Source: an uncultured Muribaculaceae bacterium
Lineage (GTDB): Bacteria; Bacteroidota; Bacteroidia; Bacteroidales; Muribaculaceae
NCBI GenBank assembly: GCA_910584735.1
Contig: CAJUBM010000005.1
Span: 1 to 38,628 of the forward strand
Direction of reading: 5' to 3'
Length of the DNA stretch: 38,628 bases
Of this stretch, positions 19,660 through 27,621 are shown in pieces. The notes beneath the pieces were generated by a model. It saw only the letters and a list, made by a program, of their open reading frames with translations. It had not been told where the DNA came from and searched no databases. Positions within the stretch are counted from its first letter, which is position 1, and each line of letters opens with the position of its first letter. The position numbers were made by a program, and so were the translations under genes.

Positions 19660-19676
19660 GAAGCCGAGACTCCTCG

Positions 19677-22600
19677 CTAATTATTGTCAGGGTTGTAGAA
19701 GTTGCCGCCGGAGATGTCATAAAAGCGGTCGAAGAAGGCTTTGATGCGGCGCAGCACGTTCTTTTTCTTCTCGGCGCGTTTTGTTCCGGCGTTGCCGAAC
19801 AGTCCCATCGGAGGGAGGATGTCGGCAATGGCAGTACCCCCTTCGCGTACTTCTCCATCGCGGAATGCCTGGGTTACAAAGTCTAATGTCTTGCCGCGTC
19901 TGAGATTCTCTTCGTTGATGATATTTTCAATATCCCTGCGTTGGCACTCGCGCACAAATTCGTGCCATTGGTCGTGAACATCGTTTTCCGGCGTGTGGCG
20001 GTCGATGAACTCGCGGATTAATTCCCCTTTGTTGCGCAGGTCGGGGGAAGCCTCTACGCTTTTCATTGCCTTGACGATGATTGCGCGGTCGTTGTTCTCC
20101 TCACCGGTAAGTTGGCCGACGAGAAAAAGAATGTAGTCGATGTTGATTTCGATAGTCTTCATCAGTTCCATCTCGAACACGAGGTCATCGTTGATGTTGA
20201 CGGCATCGCCTGCCTTCGGTCTGTATTTCTCGTGCATCTCGTTGTAGAAGCCGCGATAGTCGAGGAAGTCTCCGTTAAGGTCGATAATCTCGTTGCCCTC
20301 AAATTCATCAAATGTCTGGATGATATTGAGGGCGCGGAGTATCGTGCCGAAAAGACGTATGAACTCTTTCTCGGCTTTTTCTCCGATGATATGCAGACCT
20401 CGCGGTTCGCCGGACAGAGGGAACTTGCTAAGAAGCTCACTTATAAGCTCCACCCATCCGGGGTTATACTTGCCGTTTTCGTCATAGTATCCACGGTAAT
20501 AATCTTCGAATGTCTTCAGCAGTATAATACCTCCGGCATCTTTATTGCCGAATAACTTGAGGCAGTCGTTAGTGGCTTGTTCAAGATTGCGGAAGCATAC
20601 GATATTGCCGTGGCTCTTGATGGAGTTGAGTATACGGTTGGTGCGGGAATAGGCTTGGAGCAGACCGTGGTAACGTAGATTCTTATCAACCCATAGCGTG
20701 TTGAGCGTGGTGGCGTCGAAGCCGGTCAGGAACATGTTCACAACAATCAACAAGTCTATCTCTCGGTTCTTGACGCGCAGCGACAGGTCTTTGTAGTAGT
20801 TTTGGAATTTGTCGGCACTTGTGTCGTAGTTTGTGCCGAACATCCGGTTGTAGTCCCGGATACATTCTTCAAGGAAATCGCGGCTGCTTTGGTCAAGGCC
20901 TTCGGTATCTTCGGGCGTCTCGTCATCCACATCGACATTGGGGGCATAGCTGAAAATCGTTGCGATTTTCAGGCGCTTCTCTGGAGTCAGTTGCTCCATC
21001 TGTTTTTTAAGTTCGGTGTAATAGAGCTTGACAAACGGGATGGAAGCCACGGCAAAGATTGCATTGAAACCCTGCATCCGTGTCTTGGCCTTGACCTCCT
21101 TGATTTTGGAGCGGTCGCGGGCGGTGGCGACTTCGCCGACATTTAGAAGCCGGGAAAAATCATAGTGGCGTGAATCGCGGCGCGTTTTTTGCGCGAAGTG
21201 TTCGAGGATGTACCGGCTTATTTTGCTTATGCGCTCCGGGGCTTGCAAAGCCCGCTCACGGTCAATGTTGCTTACCTGCTCATCGAGAATCTCGTCCTCC
21301 TCGCGCATGGTCCGTATGTAGTCAACTTTAAACGGAAGCACATTGCTGTCGCGGATGGCATCGACAATAGTATAACTGTGTAGCTGGTCGCCGAAAGTCC
21401 CCTCGGTAGTTGTGAACTCAACATTCCTTATGCTGCCAGCGTTTTGTGGGAATATCGGTGTGCCGGTAAAACCGAACAGATGGTATTTCTTGAACTTCCT
21501 GACGATTGCCTTGTGCATATCGCCGAACTGCGAGCGGTGGCACTCATCGAATATCATCACCACATGCTGGCCGTAAATCTTATGCTGCGTATTGCGGACA
21601 ATGAAATTGGTGAGTTTCTGAATGGTGGTGATGATGATACGTGCGTTCGGGTTGTTGATCTGCTTTGTCAACACCGCAGTCGAGCCGTTGGAGTTTGCCG
21701 CGCCCTTCTCAAAGCGGTCATATTCCTTCATGGTCTGATAGTCGAGGTCTTTGCGGTCAACCACAAACAGCACCTTGTCAACATCGGGTTGACGCGATGC
21801 GAGCCTGGCGGTCTTGAACGAGGTCAGGGTCTTCCCCGAACCCGTGGTGTGCCAGATATAGCCGCCTCCTTTGCGCTTCCCCCACGTGCGGGCATTGGTC
21901 GATATCGCGAGGCGTTGCAATATTTTCTCGGTGGCCGCTATCTGATAAGGGCGCATCACCATCAGGATCTCCTCGGAAGTGAAGATACAGTATCGGGTCA
22001 GCACATTGAGCAGCGTGTGCTTCGCAAGGAACGTCTGTGTGAAGTCAACGAGGTCATATATCGGCTCGTTGTCGAGGCGCGCCCAATAGGATGTGAACTC
22101 AAAGGAGTTGGATGTCTGCTTCTTGCCTTTCCCTTTCCCATTGGTCTGCTCTTTGATATGTGCGTCGCGAGTGGTATTGCTGTAATATTTGGTGATTGTG
22201 CCGTTGGATATTATGAATATCTGCACGAACTCATAGAGTCCGCATCCTGCCCAGAATGAATCACGCTGGTAGCGGTCAATCTGATTGAAAGCATCCTTTA
22301 TGCTGACCCCCCGACGCTTCAATTCCACATGGACCAACGGCAGGCCGTTTACGAGTATCGTAACATCGTAGCGGTTATCATAAGCGCCGCCTTCGGGGAC
22401 ATACTGGTTTATGACTTGTAAATGATTATTATGTATGTTGACTTTATCAATGATGGTGATATTGGCAGTGGATTCATCTTCGCGGACGATTGTCTTGCGG
22501 TTGTCCTCCTGTATGGTGCGTGTCTTCTCTACAATTCCGTGATTGGGGTTACCGAGGTGTTCGGCGAAAAACGCCTGCCATTCTTTGTCAGTGAACCGTA

Positions 22601-22817
22601 TGTCATTGAGACGCTCAAGCTGACGGCGTAGATTCGCAATAAGGTCGGTCTCGCAGGTGATATTCACTCGCTCGTAGGCCTGGCGCTCGAGTTGGCGGAT
22701 GAAATCAGCCTCCATCTCGGCCTCGCTGTTATATTGGGCTGCACTGCGGTAGCCCGGCTCAAACTCGGCCACTATGGTAGATTCTGGGTTTTCAGAGATA
22801 AGGTCGTATGGTTTCAT
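19677..22817 (-). CDS. hsdR: Type I restriction enzyme, R (motor/nuclease) subunit
   Basis: 1046 residues. An N-terminal PD-(D/E)xK nuclease is seen with D151 and E165-L-K167 (VHVELKRRG). The superfamily 2 translocase follows: Walker A TTGSGKT (324-330), DECH box (424-427) in MIFDECHRSQFG, motif III FTGTP, and downstream motifs including NMFLTGFDA. The C-terminal helical domain binds the methylase core. HsdR cuts unmodified DNA far from the recognised site after ATP-driven translocation. All motifs are intact, so it should be active if HsdM and HsdS assemble. Confidence 0.96.
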   Translation of the reverse strand: MKPYDLISENPESTIVAEFEPGYRSAAQYNSEAEMEADFIRQLERQAYERVNITCETDLIANLRRQLERLNDIRFTDKEWQAFFAEHLGNPNHGIVEKTRTIQEDNRKTIVREDESTANITIIDKVNIHNNHLQVINQYVPEGGAYDNRYDVTILVNGLPLVHVELKRRGVSIKDAFNQIDRYQRDSFWAGCGLYEFVQIFIISNGTITKYYSNTTRDAHIKEQTNGKGKGKKQTSNSFEFTSYWARLDNEPIYDLVDFTQTFLAKHTLLNVLTRYCIFTSEEILMVMRPYQIAATEKILQRLAISTNARTWGKRKGGGYIWHTTGSGKTLTSFKTARLASRQPDVDKVLFVVDRKDLDYQTMKEYDRFEKGAANSNGSTAVLTKQINNPNARIIITTIQKLTNFIVRNTQHKIYGQHVVMIFDECHRSQFGDMHKAIVRKFKKYHLFGFTGTPIFPQNAGSIRNVEFTTTEGTFGDQLHSYTIVDAIRDSNVLPFKVDYIRTMREEDEILDEQVSNIDRERALQAPERISKISRYILEHFAQKTRRDSRHYDFSRLLNVGEVATARDRSKIKEVKAKTRMQGFNAIFAVASIPFVKLYYTELKKQMEQLTPEKRLKIATIFSYAPNVDVDDETPEDTEGLDQSSRDFLEECIRDYNRMFGTNYDTSADKFQNYYKDLSLRVKNREIDLLIVVNMFLTGFDATTLNTLWVDKNLRYHGLLQAYSRTNRILNSIKSHGNIVCFRNLEQATNDCLKLFGNKDAGGIILLKTFEDYYRGYYDENGKYNPGWVELISELLSKFPLSGEPRGLHIIGEKAEKEFIRLFGTILRALNIIQTFDEFEGNEIIDLNGDFLDYRGFYNEMHEKYRPKAGDAVNINDDLVFEMELMKTIEINIDYILFLVGQLTGEENNDRAIIVKAMKSVEASPDLRNKGELIREFIDRHTPENDVHDQWHEFVRECQRRDIENIINEENLRRGKTLDFVTQAFRDGEVREGGTAIADILPPMGLFGNAGTKRAEKKKNVLRRIKAFFDRFYDISGGNFYNPDNN

Positions 22818-22843
22818 TTGAATGGGGGTAGTTAAGGGAGGAA

Positions 22844-22879
22844 GGTCTCTAAAGTCCCTAAGGTCTTTAAAGTCTTTAG
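22844..22879. repeat. Short degenerate tandem repeat between hsdR and the four-helix-bundle gene
   Basis: Two contiguous 18-base units, GGTCTCTAAAGTCCCTAA and GGTCTTTAAAGTCTTTAG, differ at four positions. Read on the minus strand they break into four 9-base units close to TTARRGACY. The run lies just ahead of the hsdR ATG, in the hsdR 5' untranslated gap. Confidence 0.6.
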
Positions 22880-22899
22880 ATACCTTAAGGGTGTTGGGG

Positions 22900-23445
22900 T
22901 CAGTAGCCTCGGTTTTTTCTGCGGAGTGCTGCCATTCGCTCTGAGAATCCGCCGTTTTTGACGAAGTCGTTGGAAAGTCTCTCCAGTTGTTTGAAAAGCA
23001 GATAATCTGCCTGGTTGATTAGGATTATCACCATATTGGCGATTGTCTCCGGGGGGCGGGTCTCGATTAAGGCCATAAAATAGGAGGCATCGTTATGTTC
23101 CCGACCGAGTCGGCGCATCGCCTCGTATTCCACACTGCCTTTGTCCCATCGGGCTTTGCCCCGTATCCGCAGATAGTCCTCGTAATCTTCAAGCAATTCC
23201 TTCAGGCTTGCCTTGGCCACATTGATTAGCTTTATCTCGGTTTTGGAGGAAGTCGAGGCCGCTGCACACCCTTCCACTATATTCTGTTTGCCGCTCCTGG
23301 CAGCCTGGATCATCTGGTCTATGGTGCGGTCTCCGCGTGACAGATATTTATTGCAGAAATAGTATGTGATCTGAAAGATTACGTCTCATTTCTGATAACT
23401 GAGCAATTTTTTGTAGTTCCCGATATTTGGAATCAGTTCGTTCAT
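22900..23445 (-). pseudogene. Four-helix-bundle suffix-domain protein, interrupted by TGA
   Basis: The frame starts at an ATG overlapping the hsdS stop (ATGA) and reads MNELIPNIGNYKKLLSYQK, then TGA at 23388-23386, then DVIFQITYYFCNKYLSRGD and on to a normal end RRKNRGY: 181 codons in all. The sequence is that of the Bacteroidales four-helix bundle family with a C-terminal suffix domain (related to 23S rRNA intervening-sequence proteins). Only the one stop breaks it. A shorter product could restart at the ATG at 23313 (137 residues, MIQAARSGKQNIVEG), losing the first helix. Function is unknown; the family recurs near restriction loci. Confidence 0.75.
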
Positions 23446-24710
23446 GCCGAGAGTTGTTTGAAGGTTAACAGTCGGTCGCGGTAATATTCGTATCGTTCCT
23501 TTACGGCGGCTATTTCAGCCGGGAGTCCTTGCGTCAGGTCGTTCACCAAAGTCTCGAAGCGGTCAAGGATTGAGGCGATTTTTAGTTGTAGCTCATATTC
23601 GGGGATTGGCAGCACGATTTTTGCAAATAGCGATTTTGATATGTTGAAACGAGTTACTCCGTTTGCTGTCTTTGCAATTTGAGTGCGAATGGCAGCAGAG
23701 CGCAAAAGATGTTTCAAGAAATCAGGAGCAAATATCGCTTTATCTTTTAGCCGGAATCCAAAGCAAAAACTATTCAGATAAAGAGGCTCAGTCGGAGGTC
23801 GGGTTACAACAGAAGACATCCCACATTCATTGGGGGTTTCTGATGAACCGGTGAATAATACGTCTCCAAACTCAATTATATTTTGTCTTTCATCCTTTGC
23901 TATACGGACAAAGTCATCTTTTGTCTGGTCAAGTGCGATATTTGAATATACGTTCATATATGATATGAAACGTGCATTTCCGCCAACGAAATCAGACTTT
24001 GATTTGCCGGTCAAGCCTCCATAAAATGTGCCAATCTCGCCCATAGTCTTCCAAGTTATATTAACGTTTGTTAACAAATGGGGGGGGGTAGTTCCTCCAT
24101 GGGCTTTGCCCTTAATCTCTTGCTCATCATCGGTCCCGCAGCCGCAGGCGGAGGGATTGAATGTGAGCAAGAGATTACGATAATACTCGTATTGTTCTTT
24201 GCGCGCTTGCAGCTCCGCTTGCAGCTCCGCTGCGTGCGCACTGAACGTGTCAAGAATTTTCACGATTTCCTCTTGTACTTCGATAGATGGCACCGGGATG
24301 GTTAATTTTTCCACAACGGATCGAGACAGACGTGGAATACTCGCTTTCCTGACTTGTGATTTGAGAACTATCTGATTTTTTTGTAGACAATAGTATATAT
24401 ATTTATCGTTGACACCATTGCATGGAATGATTACATAACAGTCATCTGCTGCCCAAAACGGAACATCGGAGAATCCAATATCTCCGGCTGCTCCGGCCGC
24501 AATCACAAATGAAGTATATGCAGAGACATTGCTTTTGGAGTAATAGCCAAGGGCTTTTAAGCTGTTTTGATAGACCGGGATTTCTCCCGTTTCCTCCAAT
24601 TCTTGCTTTACAACGCGAACACCTCGTCTTATTGTAGATACTTCTCCCAGTGGCTTGAACTCTACCCCATCGGGGCAGAGGCGTTGTATAAGTTCCTGTA
24701 GTCTGCTCAT
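23442..24710 (-). CDS. hsdS: Type I restriction enzyme, S (specificity) subunit
   Basis: 422 residues in two similar halves. Target-recognition domain 1 spans about 15-145 and the first conserved helix region about 146-184 (EEIVKILDTFSAHA..YEYYRNLLLTF). An unusual linker 185-215 (NPSACGCGTDDEQEIK) follows, then domain 2 (about 216-370) and conserved region 2 (376-417, KIASILDRF..YEYYRDRLLTF). Each domain reads half of a bipartite DNA site. The linker DNA contains a run of nine C (coding strand) at residues 208-211. Both recognition domains are visibly more AT-rich than hsdM and hsdR, as expected for exchanged modules. The start overlaps the hsdM stop (ATGA). Confidence 0.95.
   Translation of the reverse strand: MSRLQELIQRLCPDGVEFKPLGEVSTIRRGVRVVKQELEETGEIPVYQNSLKALGYYSKSNVSAYTSFVIAAGAAGDIGFSDVPFWAADDCYVIIPCNGVNDKYIYYCLQKNQIVLKSQVRKASIPRLSRSVVEKLTIPVPSIEVQEEIVKILDTFSAHAAELQAELQARKEQYEYYRNLLLTFNPSACGCGTDDEQEIKGKAHGGTTPPHLLTNVNITWKTMGEIGTFYGGLTGKSKSDFVGGNARFISYMNVYSNIALDQTKDDFVRIAKDERQNIIEFGDVLFTGSSETPNECGMSSVVTRPPTEPLYLNSFCFGFRLKDKAIFAPDFLKHLLRSAAIRTQIAKTANGVTRFNISKSLFAKIVLPIPEYELQLKIASILDRFETLVNDLTQGLPAEIAAVKERYEYYRDRLLTFKQLSA
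24080..24088 (-). repeat. C9 homopolymer at the hsdS half junction
   Basis: Nine G on the plus strand, nine C in the hsdS coding strand, reading ACC CCC CCC CAT (T208-P-P-H211). With eight C the frame reads ACC CCC CCC ATT TGT TAA; with ten C it reaches TAA nine codons after the tract begins. Either change gives a protein of about 212-217 residues, exactly the first half. It is the longest G/C run noticed in the window. Confidence 0.85.
24205..24234 (-). repeat. 12-bp tandem repeat in the first conserved region of hsdS
   Basis: GCTTGCAGCTCC occurs twice in tandem (24205-24216, 24217-24228), followed by a half copy GCTGCG. On the coding strand it encodes AAELQAELQA at residues 160-169. Because the unit is 12 bases, gain or loss of a copy keeps the frame and adds or removes four residues in the helix that sets the distance between the two recognition domains. 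Confidence 0.8.
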
Positions 24711-26275
24711 ATAGTTTCAGCTTCAAGTTCGGCGATGATTTTGTCTATCTCGGCGCGGAGTTGGTTCTCGTGCTCCACGATGCGGGCTATGCGGGCGTTC
24801 AGTTCTTTAATGTCGGTCTGCGGGCGGGTATCCTCGGCCTCGACATAGCTGCTGACGGATAGGTTGTAGCCGTTCTCGGCGATGACGGCGTTATCAATGA
24901 GCGCAGAGAAGTGGGGTACGACCTTGCGGTCGGCATACTCGGCGATGATGGCCGCTATGTTTTCCGGCGAGAGTTTGTTCTTGTTGCCCTCATGCACGAA
25001 GAGGGCGGATGCATCGATAAAGAGCGTTTTGTTCTCTTTCTTCGATTTCTTCAACACGATGATACATGTGGCTATCGTGACGCCGAAGAAAAGGTTGGGT
25101 GGCAGTTGGATAACTGTGTCAACATAGTTGTTATCAACGAGATACTGGCGTATTTTCTGCTCCTTGCCGCCGCGATACAGCACTCCCGGGAACTCTACGA
25201 TGGCCGCCGTACCCTCGGTTGAGAGCCATGAAAGCATATGCATCGTGAAGGCGAGGTCGCTCTTGCTCTTGGGTGCGAGGACTCCGGCGGGTGCATATCG
25301 CGGGTCGTTTATCAGCAGGGGATTGTCGTCACCGACCCACTTTGTGGAGTAGGGGGGATTGGAAACGATGGCATCAAAAGGCTCATCGTCCCAATGGTAG
25401 GGTTCGAGCAGCGTGTCGCCGTTGTGGATATCGAAATTCTCGTAGTTGATATTGTGCAGGAACATGTTTATCCGGCACAGGTTGTAGGTGGTGATGTTAA
25501 GCTCCTGGCCGAAGAACCCTTTCTTCACATTCTGCTTGCCGAGAACTTTGGCGAACTGCAGAAGCAAAGAGCCCGAACCGCAGGCTGGGTCATAGACCTT
25601 GTTTATATATTCGCGGTCATGGCTCACGATGCGGGCAAGCAGTTCGCTGACCTCCTGGGGCGTGTAGTACTCACCCCCGCTTTTGCCTGCGTTGGAGGCA
25701 TACATCGCCATGAGGTATTCGTAGGCATCACCGAAGAGGTCGATCTGATTGTCATCGTATTCGCATCCGAGGTCAATGCCGCCGATATTGTTGAGAATCT
25801 TGGTAAGCTGTTCGCAGCGTTTCTCGACAGTGCCTCCGAGTTTGTTGGAATTCACATCAATGTCGGCAAAGAGACCTTTGAGGTCATCCTCGCTGTCAGT
25901 TCCGATAGCCGAAGCCTCGATTGACTTAAATATCTCGGCAAGCGTGACGTTGAGGTTGGGGTCGCTCTTGGCTCTCGTCCTGACATTGCAGAACAGTTGC
26001 GAAGGGAGGATAAAGAAACCTTTCTCCCTGACAAGCGGCTCGCGGGCGGATTCGGCCTCCCCGTCGGGGAATTTCGCATAATCGAAGTCTCGCTCTCCGG
26101 CTTCGTGCTGCATACGGTTGACGTAGTTGGTTATATTCTCCGAGATAAAACGATAGAAGAGTATCCCAAGAACATAGCTCTTGAAATCCCATCCATCGAC
26201 CGAGTTGCGCAGATCCTCGGCAATGGCCCATATCGCTTTGAACAATTCCTGTTTCTGTTGGGTACTTGTAGCCAT
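24707..26275 (-). CDS. hsdM: Type I restriction enzyme, M (methyltransferase) subunit
   Basis: 522 residues from the ATG giving MATSTQQKQELFKAIW. A longer frame adds 123 residues that are just the antisense of queA and were left out. The N-terminal helical domain (1-160) is followed by the methyltransferase fold: SAM-binding motif DPACGSG at 229-235, catalytic NPPY at 306-309, giving N6-adenine methylation. The C-terminus contains a coiled-coil helix (VEHENQLRAEIDKIIAELEAE) that packs on HsdS. It lies 44 bases after queA on the same strand; no clear promoter of its own was found, so it may be read from queA. Confidence 0.97.
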   Translation of the reverse strand: MATSTQQKQELFKAIWAIAEDLRNSVDGWDFKSYVLGILFYRFISENITNYVNRMQHEAGERDFDYAKFPDGEAESAREPLVREKGFFILPSQLFCNVRTRAKSDPNLNVTLAEIFKSIEASAIGTDSEDDLKGLFADIDVNSNKLGGTVEKRCEQLTKILNNIGGIDLGCEYDDNQIDLFGDAYEYLMAMYASNAGKSGGEYYTPQEVSELLARIVSHDREYINKVYDPACGSGSLLLQFAKVLGKQNVKKGFFGQELNITTYNLCRINMFLHNINYENFDIHNGDTLLEPYHWDDEPFDAIVSNPPYSTKWVGDDNPLLINDPRYAPAGVLAPKSKSDLAFTMHMLSWLSTEGTAAIVEFPGVLYRGGKEQKIRQYLVDNNYVDTVIQLPPNLFFGVTIATCIIVLKKSKKENKTLFIDASALFVHEGNKNKLSPENIAAIIAEYADRKVVPHFSALIDNAVIAENGYNLSVSSYVEAEDTRPQTDIKELNARIARIVEHENQLRAEIDKIIAELEAETI

Positions 26276-26319
26276 ATGCAAAAAACGAAAAGTTGGGGGC
26301 GGATTATTATGAGGGTGTG

Positions 26320-27540
26320 TTAGAGGAGGAGGGAGGCGTCGCCGTAGCTGAGGAAGCGGAAGGCGTGGGAGAGGGCGAAGTCGTACATGGGGCGCCAGTC
26401 GCCGCCGGTGAAGGCTGAGACGAGGAGCAGGAGGGTGGATTGTGGCTGGTGGAAGTTGGTTACCATGCCCGATACTACTTTGTAGGTGTAGCCGGGGGCT
26501 ATGATGATGCGGGTCTGCGCCATGAAGGTGTCTATGCCTTGGTTTTCGGCGTAGTCGGCAACGGCGTTGAGGGCTGACGCTACCGGGATGTCGGGAATGG
26601 AGGAGGATTCGTAGGGTATCCATTGCGGCACTTCGCCGTCCCATTGCCCGGTGGCGATAAGTCTGCCGGCATGGTAGAGGCTCTCGAGGGTGCGCACGGA
26701 GGTTGTGCCTACGGCTATTATGCGGCGCGTAGTGGAGGCCAATTCGCGGATGAGGGTAACGGGTACGGCGATAAATTCGCTGTGCATCTCATGCTCCCCT
26801 ATCTCGTCGGATTTTACAGGCTGGAATGTGCCGGCTCCGACATGGAGGGTGAGTTCTCGGCGCGGGATGCCACGATGCGATATTTCGGCCATAATTTCGT
26901 CAGTGAAGTGAAGTCCGGCAGTGGGGGCGGCAACGGAGCCGTCTATGTGGGAGTAGACTGTCTGGTAGTCGGTTGAGTCGGTTGCTTCTGTGGAGCGGTT
27001 GAGGTAGGGGGGGATGGGAATCTCTCCGGCAGCTGAGATTATCTGCGAGAAAGTTACCGCAGGATTGTCCCATGAAAATTCCACTACCGATGCGTTCCCC
27101 TCGCGGCCGAGACGCGTGGCGTTAAGGGTTACGGCCTCCCCCTCTATTCCCAACGGCATAGACAGGGTGCCGTCCTTCCACCGCTTCGAGTTTCCTACAA
27201 AGCATTTCCATGAACACCGCCCGGTCGAAGCGAAGCTCACGGCGTAATCAGCCGGGGTGTCGGGTTCGAGGCAGAAAATTTCAATCAAGGCGCCGTCGTT
27301 GTTCTCTCCTTTGCGGAAGCGCAGACGTGCGTTTATAACGCGGGTGTTGTTATAGACAAGCATGGAATCCTCCGGCAGCAGCGAGGGGAGTTCGGAGAAT
27401 ACATGTTCCGATATTCCGCCTCGGCAGTCGCGTAGCAGCAGTTTGCAGGCCGCCCTGTCGGCAAGCGGATGGCGGGCTATGCGTTCATCAGGGAGGGGAT
27501 AATTGTAGTCTTCGATGCGTATGTGGCGTATATCGGTCAT
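26320..27540 (-). CDS. queA: S-adenosylmethionine:tRNA ribosyltransferase-isomerase
   Basis: 406 residues. It transfers and isomerises the ribosyl group of SAM to form epoxyqueuosine at tRNA wobble position 34. Visible family motifs are YNNTRVINARL (about 62-72), SVAAPTAGLHFT, LTLHVGAGTFQPVK and TNFHQPQSTLLLLVSAF; all intact. It is somewhat longer than the roughly 350-residue E. coli protein. It starts from a promoter facing the DUF2027-Smr gene, and its transcript may continue into the restriction operon. Confidence 0.96.
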   Translation of the reverse strand: MTDIRHIRIEDYNYPLPDERIARHPLADRAACKLLLRDCRGGISEHVFSELPSLLPEDSMLVYNNTRVINARLRFRKGENNDGALIEIFCLEPDTPADYAVSFASTGRCSWKCFVGNSKRWKDGTLSMPLGIEGEAVTLNATRLGREGNASVVEFSWDNPAVTFSQIISAAGEIPIPPYLNRSTEATDSTDYQTVYSHIDGSVAAPTAGLHFTDEIMAEISHRGIPRRELTLHVGAGTFQPVKSDEIGEHEMHSEFIAVPVTLIRELASTTRRIIAVGTTSVRTLESLYHAGRLIATGQWDGEVPQWIPYESSSIPDIPVASALNAVADYAENQGIDTFMAQTRIIIAPGYTYKVVSGMVTNFHQPQSTLLLLVSAFTGGDWRPMYDFALSHAFRFLSYGDASLLL

Positions 27541-27565
27541 TTGTCTGGTTTGGAAAAAATGTATG

Positions 27566-27573
27566 CAAAATTA
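27566..27573 (-). promoter_or_regulatory. -7 box of queA
   Basis: Minus strand TAATTTTG, a perfect TAnnTTTG, would start transcription about 21 bases before the queA ATG. It mirrors the box of the divergent gene: CAAAATTACT (27566-27575) and AGTAATTTTG (27594-27603) are perfect complements. A -33 TTTG is not evident. Confidence 0.6.
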
Positions 27574-27595
27574 CTCAATTCTCCCCGTTAATAAG

Positions 27596-27603
27596 TAATT
27601 TTG
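27596..27603 (+). promoter_or_regulatory. -7 box of the DUF2027-Smr gene
   Basis: TAATTTTG matches the consensus and ends 18 bases before the ATG at 27622, implying a leader of about 14 bases. It is the mirror of the queA box on the other strand, with 18 bases between the arms. A convincing -33 element was not found. Confidence 0.6.
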
Positions 27604-27621
27604 TAAAAAAGAAGAACAACA

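Noticed and set aside
26276..26644. 123-residue N-terminal extension of HsdM
   Set aside because: It is out-of-frame reading of the end of queA, rich in H, P and R, and absent from the family; the ATG at 26275 gives the usual N-terminus.
27007..27013. Run of seven G in queA as a phase-variation tract
   Set aside because: Seven bases in a housekeeping gene encoding conserved prolines is below the length that usually slips; another seven-base run lies at 31332-31338.
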